Shown here piece by piece: positions 33,143-42,966 of a stretch of DNA of 64,000 bases. The stretch is from positions 10,620 through 74,619 of the forward strand of contig NZ_DAOKYX010000015.1 of the NCBI RefSeq assembly GCF_035325945.1. Reading direction: 5' to 3'. Both the position numbers and the translations under genes were made by a program. The notes below the pieces were generated by a model, which worked only from the letters and a program-made list of their open reading frames with translations, did no database searches and was not told the DNA's origin. Positions within the stretch are counted from its first letter, which is position 1. Each line of letters starts with the position of its first letter. The stretch is from Parvibaculum sp035325945 (GTDB taxonomy: Bacteria > Pseudomonadota > Alphaproteobacteria > Parvibaculales > Parvibaculaceae).

Positions 33143-35219
33143 TCGCCTCGTCGCGCTCGAAAAGATAGAGCAGGACGCGCAGCGCCTTGCCGCGCGGGCT
33201 CTCTAGTTCCGGATCGCGCTCGAGAATGAGCCGCGCATCGTCATAGGCAGCCGAGAGAAGTTCTCCGTGGCGCTCGAGATCGGCGAGGCGAAAGCTCGGC
33301 AGGCCGCTTTGCCGCGTGCCGAGCAGCTCGCCCGCGCCGCGCAGCCGCAGATCCTCCTCGGCGATGCGGAACCCGTCCTCCGTCTCGCGCATGATCTTGA
33401 GCCGCGCCGAAGCCGTCTCCCCGAGCGGCGACTGGTAGAGGAGGAGGCAGCTCGATTTGTCGAGCCCGCGCCCCACGCGGCCACGCAACTGATGGAGCTG
33501 GGCAAGGCCGAAGCGCTCGGCATGCTCGATGATCATGACCGTCGCGCTCGGCACGTTGACGCCCACCTCGATCACCGTCGTCGCGACGAGGATGCGCGTC
33601 TCGCCCGCCTCGAAGCGGGCCATGGCCGCGTCCTTCTCGGCCGCCTTCATCCGTCCATGCACGAGACCCACCGAGTTGCCGAAGACGGTCTGGAGGTGGC
33701 GATGGCGCTCCTCCGCGGCGGTCACGTCAAGTTCCTCGGATTCTTCCACGAGCGGGCAGACCCAATAGACCTGGGCGCCGCGGGCGAGCGCGCGGTGAAG
33801 CCCGTCCACGACCTCGTCGATGCGTTCGAGCGGCAGGGCGCGGGTGTCGACAGGCTTGCGGCCGGGCGGCTTTTCGGTGAGGCGCGATACGTCCATGTCG
33901 CCATAGGCGGTGAGGGTCAGCGTGCGCGGGATCGGGGTCGCGGTCATCACGAGAATGTCCGTGCCGGTGCCGCCCTTCGACTGGAGCTGTAGGCGCTGAT
34001 GGACGCCGAAGCGGTGCTGCTCATCGACGATGGCGAGCGCGAGCGCCTTGAAAGCCACATCCTCCTGAAAGAGCGCATGGGTGCCGACGAGAATGTCGAT
34101 CTCGCCATTCGCCAGCGCGTCCAGAATTTCCGCGCGGCGCTTTCCCTTTTCGCGGCCGCTGAGAAGGGCGAGCCGGACACCCGCGGCCTCACAAAGAGGT
34201 TCCAGCGAGGCGTGATGCTGGCGGGCGAGGATTTCCGTCGGCGCCATCATAGCAGTCTGAAAACCGGCCTCGACGGCCGACAGCATGGCGAGGAGCGCCA
34301 CCACCGTCTTGCCGCTGCCGACATCGCCCTGGAGGAGCCGGAGCATGCGCCGGTCGGACGCCATATCGGCGTCGATCTCGCGCAGCGCCTGTTCCTGAGC
34401 GCCTGTGAGGGCGAAGGGAAGGGCGGCGATCACCTTGGCGCGGAGGCGGCCGTCGCCCTTGACCGGGCGGCCGGGCAGCTTCCGCATGCGGAGACGGACG
34501 AGGCCGAGGGCAAGCTGATTGGCCAGCAGCTCGTCAAAGGCGAGGCGCGCCCGCGCCGGGCAGTCCGGCGAGAGATCGGCATCGGATTGCGGTTCGTGGG
34601 CAGCCTTTAGCGCCGCGCGCCATGGCGCGAAGCCGCGCGCTTTCAGCCAGGCGCCGTCCTGCCATTCGGGGAGGTCGGGCGCGCGCTCCACCGCCGCCCG
34701 CGCCGCCTTTTGCAGAACCTTGAGCGGCAGGCCCGCCGTCAGCGGATAGATCGGTTCGAGGAGCGGCAGCGCGGCGAGGTCTTCCGGCGCGACGATGTGG
34801 TCGGGATGCGTCATCTGCGGCTCGCCCTGATAGAACTCGACCTTGCCGCTCACGATGCGCGTCGAGCCTTCCGGCAGGGCCTTCGCCGGATAGTCGCCAT
34901 GCACGCTGAAGAAGACGATCTGCATCTCGCCGGTTTCGTCATGCACATGGACGCGATAGGGCAGCCGCTTGCTGCGCGGCGCGACGTGCAGCCCCACCTT
35001 GACCTCGATCGTCGCGATCTCGCCGTCGCGCGCCTCGGCGATCTTCGGCCGCTGGCGGCGATCGACGAGGCCGGCCGGCACATGCCAGCAGAGATCGACG
35101 ACCTTCGTTTCGCCCGGCTTCGCGCCGACGAGTTTCGCCACCAGCGTCTCTATGCGCGGGCCGATGCCGGGCAGCGTACGGGCGGGGGCGAAAAGGGGGA
35201 AAAGGATTTCAGGGCGCAT
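33120..35219 (-). CDS. recG: ATP-dependent DNA helicase RecG
   Basis: Branch-migration helicase that remodels stalled replication forks. N-terminal wedge domain (HVPAGLVDRRQRPKI...), then helicase motifs: Walker A LLQGDVGSGKT, DEQH (AIVDEQHRFGVHQR), TATPIPRTL and the C-terminal HGRMKAAEKDAAM and QLRGRVGRG. 699 residues, normal. ATG at 35219 (MRPEILFPLF); the frame is open upstream. Divergent from sdhE-mfd. Confidence 0.96.
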   Translation of the reverse strand: MRPEILFPLFAPARTLPGIGPRIETLVAKLVGAKPGETKVVDLCWHVPAGLVDRRQRPKIAEARDGEIATIEVKVGLHVAPRSKRLPYRVHVHDETGEMQIVFFSVHGDYPAKALPEGSTRIVSGKVEFYQGEPQMTHPDHIVAPEDLAALPLLEPIYPLTAGLPLKVLQKAARAAVERAPDLPEWQDGAWLKARGFAPWRAALKAAHEPQSDADLSPDCPARARLAFDELLANQLALGLVRLRMRKLPGRPVKGDGRLRAKVIAALPFALTGAQEQALREIDADMASDRRMLRLLQGDVGSGKTVVALLAMLSAVEAGFQTAMMAPTEILARQHHASLEPLCEAAGVRLALLSGREKGKRRAEILDALANGEIDILVGTHALFQEDVAFKALALAIVDEQHRFGVHQRLQLQSKGGTGTDILVMTATPIPRTLTLTAYGDMDVSRLTEKPPGRKPVDTRALPLERIDEVVDGLHRALARGAQVYWVCPLVEESEELDVTAAEERHRHLQTVFGNSVGLVHGRMKAAEKDAAMARFEAGETRILVATTVIEVGVNVPSATVMIIEHAERFGLAQLHQLRGRVGRGLDKSSCLLLYQSPLGETASARLKIMRETEDGFRIAEEDLRLRGAGELLGTRQSGLPSFRLADLERHGELLSAAYDDARLILERDPELESPRGKALRVLLYLFERDEAIRYLRSG

Positions 35220-35545
35220 CGGGTCTTCGGGCTCGCGCTCTGAAGAAATCCGGAGCGCGACGGAGCCGCCACGGACCACGGCCTTGGGGCGGGCGGCAAG
35301 TGAGGGCGGCGGATGCGGCCGGGAAGGGGGATTCGCGCATGAAATCAGTCTATCGCGCCCGCCGCGATCCTTCGAGCCGCGCGATCAGGGTCCCCTCGTG
35401 ATGGGTGAAGATTAGAAAAACGTGACAAACCATTGAGTTAAAATAAATAAATACAATTTTATGAGAATTGAGATTAAGTGCCGAGGGTGGGCTGACAGAC
35501 GGAGCCCGCCGGTCTATACCCCCTTTCAAACGGGGATATGTGGAA
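35220..35545. other. 326 bp recG-sdhE divergent intergenic region
   Basis: Positions about 35405-35480 are strikingly AT-rich for this genome (runs such as TTAAAATAAATAAATACA) and probably hold the promoters of sdhE-mfd; I could not fix a single -35/-10 pair. No gene is supportable. Confidence 0.5.
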
Positions 35546-35845
35546 ATGACCGACAACGCATTGGATGATCGTGAAATTCGCCTGCGGCGCCTCAAGTTCC
35601 GTTCATGGCATCGCGGCATCAAGGAAATGGACCTGATCCTTGGCCATTTTGCCGATGGCGAGCTGGCGGGGCTTTCGCCCGAAGATCTCGATCTCTACGA
35701 GCATCTCATCGAGGTCGAGGACACAAGCCTTTACAACTGGATCACGGGACGCGAAAAAACACCCCCTGAATACGACACGGCCCTGCTTGAACGCATCCGA
35801 ACCTTCAATCATCTGGAAGGGGCGCTCTGGCAGCCGAAGAGCTGA
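35546..35845 (+). CDS. sdhE: Succinate dehydrogenase assembly factor 2 (flavinylation factor)
   Basis: Assists covalent attachment of FAD to SdhA. The conserved RG-x-x-E motif appears as WHRGIKEMDLILGHF, followed by LYEHLIEVEDTSLYNWITGRE. 99 residues from the ATG at 35546 (MTDNALDDRE); an in-frame upstream extension lacks conserved sequence. It lies 11 bases upstream of mfd, a frequent pairing in alphaproteobacteria. Confidence 0.93.
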   Translation: MTDNALDDREIRLRRLKFRSWHRGIKEMDLILGHFADGELAGLSPEDLDLYEHLIEVEDTSLYNWITGREKTPPEYDTALLERIRTFNHLEGALWQPKS

Positions 35846-35856
35846 GCGTCACCCAT

Positions 35857-38800
35857 TTGCGAGAACTGAACAGGATCACGACCGCGCCCGGGCGGCTTAC
35901 GCTTGGCGAAGCGCCTGAAGGGTTCGACGCGCTTGTGCTCGCCGATATGGCACGCGCGCGCGCCGAGGCGGGCGACGGGATCGTGTTTCATATCGCGCGG
36001 GACGACGCGCGGCTCGCAGCGATGGAGGAGGCGCTGGCCTTCTTCGCGCCCGATGTGGAGACGGCATCCTTTCCGGCCTGGGACTGCCTTCCCTACGACC
36101 GCGTTTCGCCGAATTCGGAGATTGCCAGCCGTCGCATGGCGACGCTCTCCAGGCTTGCAAACCGGAAGGAGAGTTCGCGCCCGCTCATCCTGCTCGCAAC
36201 CGTCAACGCAACTCTCCAGCGCGTGCCGGCGCGCCAGACCGTCAAGACCTGTGCGTGGTCGACCCGGGCCGGCAATCGCATCGACCTCGAGGCGTTGACG
36301 GCCTATCTCGCCGCCAATGGCTATGAACGGACGGGCACGGTGCGCGAGCGCGGCGAATTCGCGGTGCGCGGCGGCATTGTCGACATCTTCCCGCCGGGCT
36401 TCGAAGCGCCCGTCCGGCTCGACATGTTCGGCGACACGCTCGAAGCGGTCCGCACCTTCGATCCCGAGAGCCAGCGCACGACCGGGACGCTGCACGGGAT
36501 CGAACTCGTGCCTGCGAGCGAAATCCATCTCGATGCCGAAGTCATCCGCCGTTTCCGCGCCGCCTATGTCGCGACATTCGGCGCCGTCACCGACAATGAT
36601 CCGCTCTATGCGGCGGTGAGCGAAGGCCGCAAGCAACAGGGCATGGAGCACTGGCTGCCGCTTTTCCACGAGACGCTGGAAACGATCTTCGACTATGTGC
36701 CCGGCGCGCTCATCGCGCTCGACAGCCTCGCGGAAGAATCCCGCGCCGCGCGATGGGACCTCATCCGCGACTATTACGAGGCGCGTGTCGCCGCGCGCGA
36801 GGTCAAGACGCTGGAGGCCAGTTCATACAAGCCGCTGAAGCCGGAGGCGCTTTATCTCGCCGATGACGATTGGGCAGCCGCGCTCGAAAGCCATCCGGTC
36901 CGGCTTTTCTCGGGCTTCTCCGTACCCGCGCAGGACGCCGTCAATCTCGGCGGTCGGCAGGGTCGTAATTTCGCGCCCGAGCGCGCCCAGGAGGGCGTCA
37001 ACATTTTCGCTGCGCTCGGCGCGCATATTGCCGGGCTTCGTCAGGCGAACAAGCGCATCGCCATTGCGAGCTGGAGCGAGGGCGCGCGCGACCGGCTTTC
37101 CCATGTGCTCGGCGATCACGGCATCAAACATGTGGCGATCGCCGATAGCTGGAGCGATGTAAACGCTGTTAACAAGGTCACGATTTCGCTGATTGTTCTC
37201 GGTCTTGAGGCCGGTTTCGAAACGGACGATCTCGCGGTCATCAGCGAACAGGACGTGCTGGGCGACCGGCTGGTTCGCCAGCGGCGCAAGAAGAGAGCGG
37301 AGAATTTTCTCACCGAGGCGTCGAGCCTCAGTCCCGGCGACCTCGTCGTCCATGTCGATCACGGCATCGGCCGTTTCGACGGATTGCAGACGATCGAGGT
37401 CATGGGCGCGCCGCATGACTGCCTGCTGCTCCTCTATCACGGGGGCGACAAGCTCTATCTGCCGGTCGAGAATATCGAGCTTCTGTCGCGCTACGGCTCC
37501 GACGAAACGAATGCGCAGCTCGACCGCCTCGGCGGCACCGGCTGGCAGGCGCGCAAGGCGAAGCTCAAGAGCCGCATCCGCGAGATGGCGCAGGAGCTGA
37601 TCAAGATCGCGGCGGCGCGCGAGCTGAAAACCGCGCCGGTCATGGAGCCGCAGCCCGGCGTTTACGACGAGTTCTGCGCGCGCTTTCCCTTCCAGGAGAC
37701 GGAAGACCAGGAACAGGCGATCGCTGCCGTTCTGGAGGATGTCGGAAAGGGGCGGCCGATGGACCGGCTCGTCTGCGGCGATGTCGGCTTCGGCAAGACC
37801 GAGGTTGCGTTGCGCACGGCCTTCGTCGCCGCCATGTCGGGCTATCAGGTTGCCGTCGTCGTGCCGACAACGCTGCTGGCGCGGCAGCATTTCAGGACCT
37901 TCGCCCAGCGCTTTCAGGGCTTCCCGCTCAAGATCCGGCAGATGTCGCGGCTCGTTTCCTCCAAGGAGATGTCGGAAACCAAGGCCGGGCTTGCGAGCGG
38001 CGATATCGACATTGTCATCGGCACGCATGCGCTTCTCGGCAAGACGATCAAGTTCAGGAATCTCGGTCTGATGATCGTCGACGAGGAGCAGCATTTCGGC
38101 GTCGGCCACAAGGAGCGGCTGAAGCAGATGCGCGCCGAGGTGCATGTGCTGACGCTGACCGCGACGCCGATCCCGCGCACGCTGCAGCTTGCTCTTTCCG
38201 GCGTACGCGAGCTTTCGATCATCGCGACGCCGCCGGTCGACCGGCTCGCCGTCCGCACCTATGTTTCGCCCTTCGATGCCGTGGTCATTCGCGAGGCGCT
38301 GCTGCGCGAGCATTATCGCGGCGGCCAGAGCTTCTATGTCGTGCCGCGCATCGCCGATCTTCAGGAGGCGGAAGAGTTCCTTTCGGCCTATGTGCCGGAG
38401 GTTAAGACCGTGACCGCGCATGGGCAGATGGGGGCGGGCGAGATCGAAGACAAGATGACGGCATTCTATGACGGCAAGTACGACGTGCTCGTCTCGACCA
38501 CCATCGTCGAATCCGGCCTCGATATTCCGACCGCGAACACGCTCGTCGTGCATCGGGCGGATATGTTCGGCCTCGCGCAGCTCTATCAGCTTCGCGGTCG
38601 CGTCGGCCGCTCCAAGGCGCGCGCCTATGCCTATCTCACCGTGCCGCAGAACCGGACAATGACGTCGACCGCCGAGCGGCGCCTCAAGGTGCTGCAATCG
38701 CTCGACTCTCTCGGCGCGGGGTTCACGCTCGCAAGCCACGACCTCGATATTCGCGGCGCGGGCAATCTCCTTGGCGACGAGCAATCGGGCCATATCAAGG

Positions 38801-39351
38801 AAGTCGGCTTCGAGCTTTATCAGGAAATGCTCGAGGAGGCCGTTGCCGCGCTTCGCGGCGGTGGAACGGCTGCCGACGAGGAAGGCCAGTGGTCGCCGCA
38901 GATCAATGTCGGCGCGCCGGTTCTCATCCCCGAGAGTTACGTGCCCGATCTCGATGCCCGCATGGCGCTTTATCGCCGCCTCTCCGATGTCGAGACGAGG
39001 ACCGAGATCGACGGCTTCGCGGCCGAACTCATCGACCGCTTCGGCAAGCTGCCGGAGGAAGTGGAGTTCCTGCTGAAGATCGTCGAGATCAAGGGCATGT
39101 GCCGCGCGGCCAATGTGGAGAAGATCGATGCGGGGCCGAAGGGCATCGTGCTCACATTCCGCGGCAACAGCTTCCCCAATCCCGGCGCGCTGGTCGAACT
39201 CATCAATGACGAGCGCGGCAATGCAAAGCTGCGTCCCGATCACAAGCTCGTCTTCAAGCGCGATTGGGAGACGGCCGTGGAGCGGCTTTCAGGCACCTAT
39301 CGCCTCATGAAAACGCTGGCGACGCTCGCCCAGCCTGCCAAGGCAGCCTGA
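35857..39351 (+). CDS. mfd: Transcription-repair coupling factor
   Basis: Removes RNA polymerase stalled at DNA lesions and recruits UvrA. N-terminal UvrB-like domain, RNA-polymerase interaction domain (SLSPGDLVVHVDHGIGRFDGL), RecG-like translocase with Walker A VCGDVGFGKTEVALR, DEEQHFG, TATPIPRTL and QLRGRVGRSKARAYAYL, and the TRCF C-terminal domain. 1164 residues, as expected. The start is TTG at 35857: no ATG or GTG occurs in frame between the previous in-frame stop and the conserved N-terminus. Confidence 0.96.
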   Translation: MRELNRITTAPGRLTLGEAPEGFDALVLADMARARAEAGDGIVFHIARDDARLAAMEEALAFFAPDVETASFPAWDCLPYDRVSPNSEIASRRMATLSRLANRKESSRPLILLATVNATLQRVPARQTVKTCAWSTRAGNRIDLEALTAYLAANGYERTGTVRERGEFAVRGGIVDIFPPGFEAPVRLDMFGDTLEAVRTFDPESQRTTGTLHGIELVPASEIHLDAEVIRRFRAAYVATFGAVTDNDPLYAAVSEGRKQQGMEHWLPLFHETLETIFDYVPGALIALDSLAEESRAARWDLIRDYYEARVAAREVKTLEASSYKPLKPEALYLADDDWAAALESHPVRLFSGFSVPAQDAVNLGGRQGRNFAPERAQEGVNIFAALGAHIAGLRQANKRIAIASWSEGARDRLSHVLGDHGIKHVAIADSWSDVNAVNKVTISLIVLGLEAGFETDDLAVISEQDVLGDRLVRQRRKKRAENFLTEASSLSPGDLVVHVDHGIGRFDGLQTIEVMGAPHDCLLLLYHGGDKLYLPVENIELLSRYGSDETNAQLDRLGGTGWQARKAKLKSRIREMAQELIKIAAARELKTAPVMEPQPGVYDEFCARFPFQETEDQEQAIAAVLEDVGKGRPMDRLVCGDVGFGKTEVALRTAFVAAMSGYQVAVVVPTTLLARQHFRTFAQRFQGFPLKIRQMSRLVSSKEMSETKAGLASGDIDIVIGTHALLGKTIKFRNLGLMIVDEEQHFGVGHKERLKQMRAEVHVLTLTATPIPRTLQLALSGVRELSIIATPPVDRLAVRTYVSPFDAVVIREALLREHYRGGQSFYVVPRIADLQEAEEFLSAYVPEVKTVTAHGQMGAGEIEDKMTAFYDGKYDVLVSTTIVESGLDIPTANTLVVHRADMFGLAQLYQLRGRVGRSKARAYAYLTVPQNRTMTSTAERRLKVLQSLDSLGAGFTLASHDLDIRGAGNLLGDEQSGHIKEVGFELYQEMLEEAVAALRGGGTAADEEGQWSPQINVGAPVLIPESYVPDLDARMALYRRLSDVETRTEIDGFAAELIDRFGKLPEEVEFLLKIVEIKGMCRAANVEKIDAGPKGIVLTFRGNSFPNPGALVELINDERGNAKLRPDHKLVFKRDWETAVERLSGTYRLMKTLATLAQPAKAA

Positions 39352-39432
39352 AACGGCATTTCTCTTCACGCGAACGCGATTTGTCGTGAGCCGCGGCTTT
39401 CTGCGATACTTGCGGGTGAAGGAGCGTTTCGC

Positions 39433-40365
39433 ATGTTGATCGGAAAGAAGCCTGACATCGCCTCTTCGGAAATTACGCCGAAATCTCTCTGGCTCGATCG
39501 CCGCCGCTTCATCGCGGGCGCCGCGGCGCTCGGCGCGGGGCTCGCCATTCCTCGCGGTGGGGCGAATGCCGCGCCGCTCAAAGCGATGAAGAGCCCGCTT
39601 TCGACGCAAGGCGAAGAGCTGACGCCCTTCAAGGACGTGACCGGTTACAACAATTTCTATGAGTTTGGCCCGGACAAGGGCGACCCGGCTGCCTATGCGG
39701 GCGCGATGAAGACGCGGCCTTGGACGGTCGAGATTTCGGGCGAAGTCATGAAGCCGATGACGCTCGGCATCGAGGACATATTGAAACTCGCGACGATCGA
39801 GGAACGCATCTATCGCCATCGCTGCGTGGAAGCCTGGTCGATGGTGGTGCCCTGGAACGGCTTTCCGCTTTCGGCGCTTATCAAGCGCGCCGAACCGACC
39901 TCGAAAGCGAAATTCGTCGAGTTCACCAGCCTTGCCGACCGCGAAACGATGCCGGGTCTTGCCTATTCCTATCTCGACTGGCCCTATCGCGAGGGGCTGC
40001 GCATGGACGAGGCGATGCATCCGCTGACCATTCTCGCCGTCGGTCTTTATGGCGAGACGCTTCTCAATCAGAACGGCGCGCCACTGCGTCTCGTCGTGCC
40101 GTGGAAATATGGCTTCAAGGGCGCGAAGTCGATCGTTCGGATCAGGTTCGTCAGCGAGCAGCCGGCCACAGCGTGGAACACGGCAAACCCGCGCGAGTAT
40201 GGCTTCTATTCCAACGTCAACCCGGAAGTCGATCATCCCCGCTGGACGCAGGCCAAGGAGCGCCGCATCGGCGACTTCTTCCGTCGCCCGACGCTGATGT
40301 TCAACGGCTATGGCGACGAGGTGGCGAGCCTTTACAAGGGAATGGACCTCAAGGTCTTCTTTTGA
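39433..40365 (+). CDS. msrP: Protein-methionine-sulfoxide reductase catalytic subunit (molybdopterin)
   Basis: Periplasmic molybdoenzyme repairing oxidised Met in envelope proteins. Tat signal around residues 22-46 (LDRRRFIAGAAALGAG). The Mo-coordinating Cys is in YRHRCVEAWSMVVPWNGFPL. HPLTILAVGLYGETLLNQNGAPLRLVVPWKYGFKG is characteristic. 310 residues. Its stop overlaps the msrQ start. Confidence 0.95.
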   Translation: MLIGKKPDIASSEITPKSLWLDRRRFIAGAAALGAGLAIPRGGANAAPLKAMKSPLSTQGEELTPFKDVTGYNNFYEFGPDKGDPAAYAGAMKTRPWTVEISGEVMKPMTLGIEDILKLATIEERIYRHRCVEAWSMVVPWNGFPLSALIKRAEPTSKAKFVEFTSLADRETMPGLAYSYLDWPYREGLRMDEAMHPLTILAVGLYGETLLNQNGAPLRLVVPWKYGFKGAKSIVRIRFVSEQPATAWNTANPREYGFYSNVNPEVDHPRWTQAKERRIGDFFRRPTLMFNGYGDEVASLYKGMDLKVFF

Positions 40366-40979
40366 CAGTGACCGAGAGAAACCGCCGCATACTCTGGTTT
40401 ACGATCTTCGTCGGATGCCTGTTGCCGGCAGCGGATCTGCTGTGGCGCCTCATTGCCGGCGATCTCGGCGCCGATCTGGTCGAAACGCTGATCCGCACGA
40501 CCGGCGACTGGGCGATCAAACTCCTTGTGGCGGGGCTTCTGCTGACGCCTTTGTCACGCATTCTAAAGAATCCGCTGCCGGTGCGCTTCCGGCGCATGGT
40601 CGGGCTCTATGCGTTTTTTTATGTCTGTCTGCACCTGACGCTCTATCTCGGCGTCGATCAGGGGCTCGATCTTTCCGCGATCATCAAGGACGTTCTCAAG
40701 CGGCCCTATATCACCGTCGGCATGAGCGCCTTCGTGCTGCTCGTCCCGCTCGCCATCACATCGACGAAGGGCATGGTCGCGCGCCTTGGGCCGAGAAGGT
40801 GGCGGCGGCTCCACCGCGCCGTCTATGCGGCCGCGACGCTCGGCGTCATTCACTACTATCTGCTGGTGAAGCTCGATGTCACCTGGCCGCTCATCTATGG
40901 CGCGATCCTCGCGGCGGCTCTGGGCTGGCGCGCCTACAATGCCATTCCGCAGCGGAAGGCGATGCGCGCCAGCGCGTGA
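40362..40979 (+). CDS. msrQ: Heme-binding membrane subunit of MsrPQ
   Basis: 205-residue polytopic membrane protein that passes quinol electrons to MsrP. Membrane helices cover most of the chain. Conserved heme-ligand regions: GLYAFFYVCLHLTLYLG and RLHRAVYAAATLGVIHYYLLVK. The TTG at 40362 overlaps the msrP TGA, with AAGG seven bases upstream; a GTG two codons later (40368) is the alternative. Confidence 0.9.
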   Translation: MTVTERNRRILWFTIFVGCLLPAADLLWRLIAGDLGADLVETLIRTTGDWAIKLLVAGLLLTPLSRILKNPLPVRFRRMVGLYAFFYVCLHLTLYLGVDQGLDLSAIIKDVLKRPYITVGMSAFVLLVPLAITSTKGMVARLGPRRWRRLHRAVYAAATLGVIHYYLLVKLDVTWPLIYGAILAAALGWRAYNAIPQRKAMRASA

Positions 40980-40985
40980 TGTCCG

Positions 40986-41636
40986 CTATTGCGCGGCGTC
41001 CTCGGCTTCCTTCGCGAGGAGCTTCTCGAACATGCGGACGAGCGCCTGCGTTTCCTGCGCGCCGACCATCACCCATTTCGAGTTGATAACGAAGCTCGGC
41101 ACGCCCTGAATACCCATCTGCCGGGCCATGGCGTCTTCACGCTGAATGAGTTCGCGATCGGCGCCTTGCTCCAGCAGGTCGTTGACGATGTCTGTGTCCA
41201 TGCCCGCTTCGGCGGCGGCGTCTATAAGCACGTCACGCCGTCCGATGTCTTCGGCATCGGTGAAGTAACGGCGGAAGAGGATATCGACCATCTCGCCCTG
41301 GCAGCCGGCCGTGCCCGCCCAGCGGATCAGGCGGTGGCTGTCGAGCGTGTTCGGAGAAATCTCGATCCGGTCGAAGTTGAAGGTGATGCCGAGCGCGTCG
41401 CCATATTCGCGGATCGCCTTGACAACGCCCTTCGCGCGGTCGGGATCGGAGCCAAACTTCTTCTCCATATAGGCCTTGCGGTTGACGCCCCCGTCGGGAA
41501 TGGAGGCATCGAGCTGGAATGGGCGCCAGCGCAGCGTAATTCCTTCGCCGCCATGCAGCGCCAGAGCCTGATCGAGCCGCTTCTTGCCGATGTAGCACCA
41601 GGGACAAACCGTGTCCGATACGACGTCAAGCTGCAT
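40986..41636 (-). CDS. DsbA-family oxidoreductase (FrnE-like)
   Basis: 216 residues with a thioredoxin fold interrupted by a helical insert. Active site CPWC (SDTVCPWCYIGKKRLDQAL) and cis-Pro segment GVPSFVINSKW. No signal peptide, so cytoplasmic like FrnE rather than periplasmic DsbA. ATG at 41636 with AAGGGAG upstream. Convergent with msrQ after six bases. Confidence 0.88.
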   Translation of the reverse strand: MQLDVVSDTVCPWCYIGKKRLDQALALHGGEGITLRWRPFQLDASIPDGGVNRKAYMEKKFGSDPDRAKGVVKAIREYGDALGITFNFDRIEISPNTLDSHRLIRWAGTAGCQGEMVDILFRRYFTDAEDIGRRDVLIDAAAEAGMDTDIVNDLLEQGADRELIQREDAMARQMGIQGVPSFVINSKWVMVGAQETQALVRMFEKLLAKEAEDAAQ

Positions 41637-41786
41637 GGGGCCGCTCCCTTCTTTGATTATCGTTGGCCCGATTATGCGCCGCACCGGGCAGGGCGCAAGA
41701 GCGCCGTCTGCTTGACCCGGACGAGTTCGCTTCTAGGATGCGCTCAACCTCGGAATTGTCACATCGAAGCAACATCGGAAGACCCC

Positions 41787-42575
41787 ATGAGCGACGCCAG
41801 CGAAATCGCACTTCCCTCGTTCAATCTCAGCGGCAAGACGGCCCTTGTCACCGGCGCGACAAGCGGGCTGGGGCGGCGCTTCGCGCTGGTTCTGGCCAAG
41901 GCCGGCGCTCAGGTCGCCATTACGGGCCGGCGCGTCGAAAGGCTTGCGGCGCTGAAAGACGAGATCGAGGCCAATGGCGGGCGGGCGCTCTCACTGGCGC
42001 TCGATGTGACCGATGCAAAAAGCATTTCGCAATGCGTCGAGGCTTGCGAGCGCGACCTCGGGCCGGTGGACATTCTTGTCAACAATGCCGGCATGAATGT
42101 GGAGGCGCTCCCGCATCAGGTGACGCCGGAAGGTTTCGACACCATGTTCGACACCAATGTCCGCGGCGCTTTCTTCATGGCGCAGTCGGTCGGTGTACGG
42201 ATGATCGAGCGCGGCGCTGGCGGACGGATCATCAATATCGCGTCCATCGGCGCGCATACGGTTCTGCCGGGGCTCACCATTTACTGCATGACGAAGGCGG
42301 CGGTCGCGATGATGACGAAATCGCTGGCGCGGGAATGGGCGCGGGCGAACATCAACGTCAATGCCATGTGCCCCGGCTTCATCGAGACGGAACTCAACTC
42401 CGACTGGTTTCATTCCGAGGGCGGCCAGAAGCAGATCAAATCGTTCCCGCGCCGCCGCCTCGGCGTCGAATCGGACCTCGACGGAACGCTGCTTCTGCTC
42501 GCTTCCGACCATTCGAGATTCATCACGGGATCGCTTTTTACCGTCGATGACGGGCAGTCCTTGCGGCCCGCGTAA
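41787..42575 (+). CDS. Short-chain dehydrogenase/reductase
   Basis: 262 residues. NAD(P)-binding TGATSGLGRRFA, NNAG, catalytic Ser in NIASIGAHTVLPG and YxxxK as YCMTK. The classical SDR tail (ITGSLFTVDDGQSLRPA) is present. Substrate not deducible; 3-oxoacyl-ACP reductase-like enzymes and sugar or alcohol dehydrogenases share this pattern. GGAAGA precedes the ATG at 41787. Confidence 0.9.
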   Translation: MSDASEIALPSFNLSGKTALVTGATSGLGRRFALVLAKAGAQVAITGRRVERLAALKDEIEANGGRALSLALDVTDAKSISQCVEACERDLGPVDILVNNAGMNVEALPHQVTPEGFDTMFDTNVRGAFFMAQSVGVRMIERGAGGRIINIASIGAHTVLPGLTIYCMTKAAVAMMTKSLAREWARANINVNAMCPGFIETELNSDWFHSEGGQKQIKSFPRRRLGVESDLDGTLLLLASDHSRFITGSLFTVDDGQSLRPA

Positions 42576-42726
42576 GGTCATGTGACCAATACCCAAGTAA
42601 AAAGCGCGTTTTTGTTTCAGTTTGATACGGGGAAATACAAACTACACAATCGCTTGCTTGTTATTTCCGCGCCCCAGCCGCAGACTGGAAACGTTGTTTC
42701 GTCCGTGAGTTCTTGGGTTGAGTGGC

Positions 42727-42966
42727 ATGACCAATTTTGTGATTGGCGCCATCGTCGGGTTTCTGATCTGCGTGTGGGCGGTCGATACGACGCCCAATGC
42801 CGCGTTTTCGGCGCTGTGGACGAAGCTCGAGCGTGTGCAGGCGATGAGCGCGGCGGCCAACCAGGCTTATGATGCGATGAAGTCAGCTACGCAGGATGAG
42901 CGGCAAGGGACGCATCCCTTGCTTCTTCCTGCCGAGCCTAGGGCCGACCCCGCGGTCTATCGCTGA
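42727..42966 (+). CDS. Small single-pass membrane protein, unknown
   Basis: 79 residues: membrane helix at about 4-22 (VIGAIVGFLICVWAV), then a short helical polar part and a Pro-rich tail. No family recognised. ATG at 42727; a TTG three codons earlier is possible. The AT-rich 150 bp upstream could hold its promoter. Its last ten bases overlap the convergent acyl-CoA ligase. It may not be a real gene, but the hydrophobic N-terminus argues for it. Confidence 0.5.
   Translation: MTNFVIGAIVGFLICVWAVDTTPNAAFSALWTKLERVQAMSAAANQAYDAMKSATQDERQGTHPLLLPAEPRADPAVYR

Noticed and set aside
36823..39243. Long open minus-strand frame antisense to mfd
   Set aside because: Shadow of mfd in a high-GC genome; no domain, and mfd is unmistakable.
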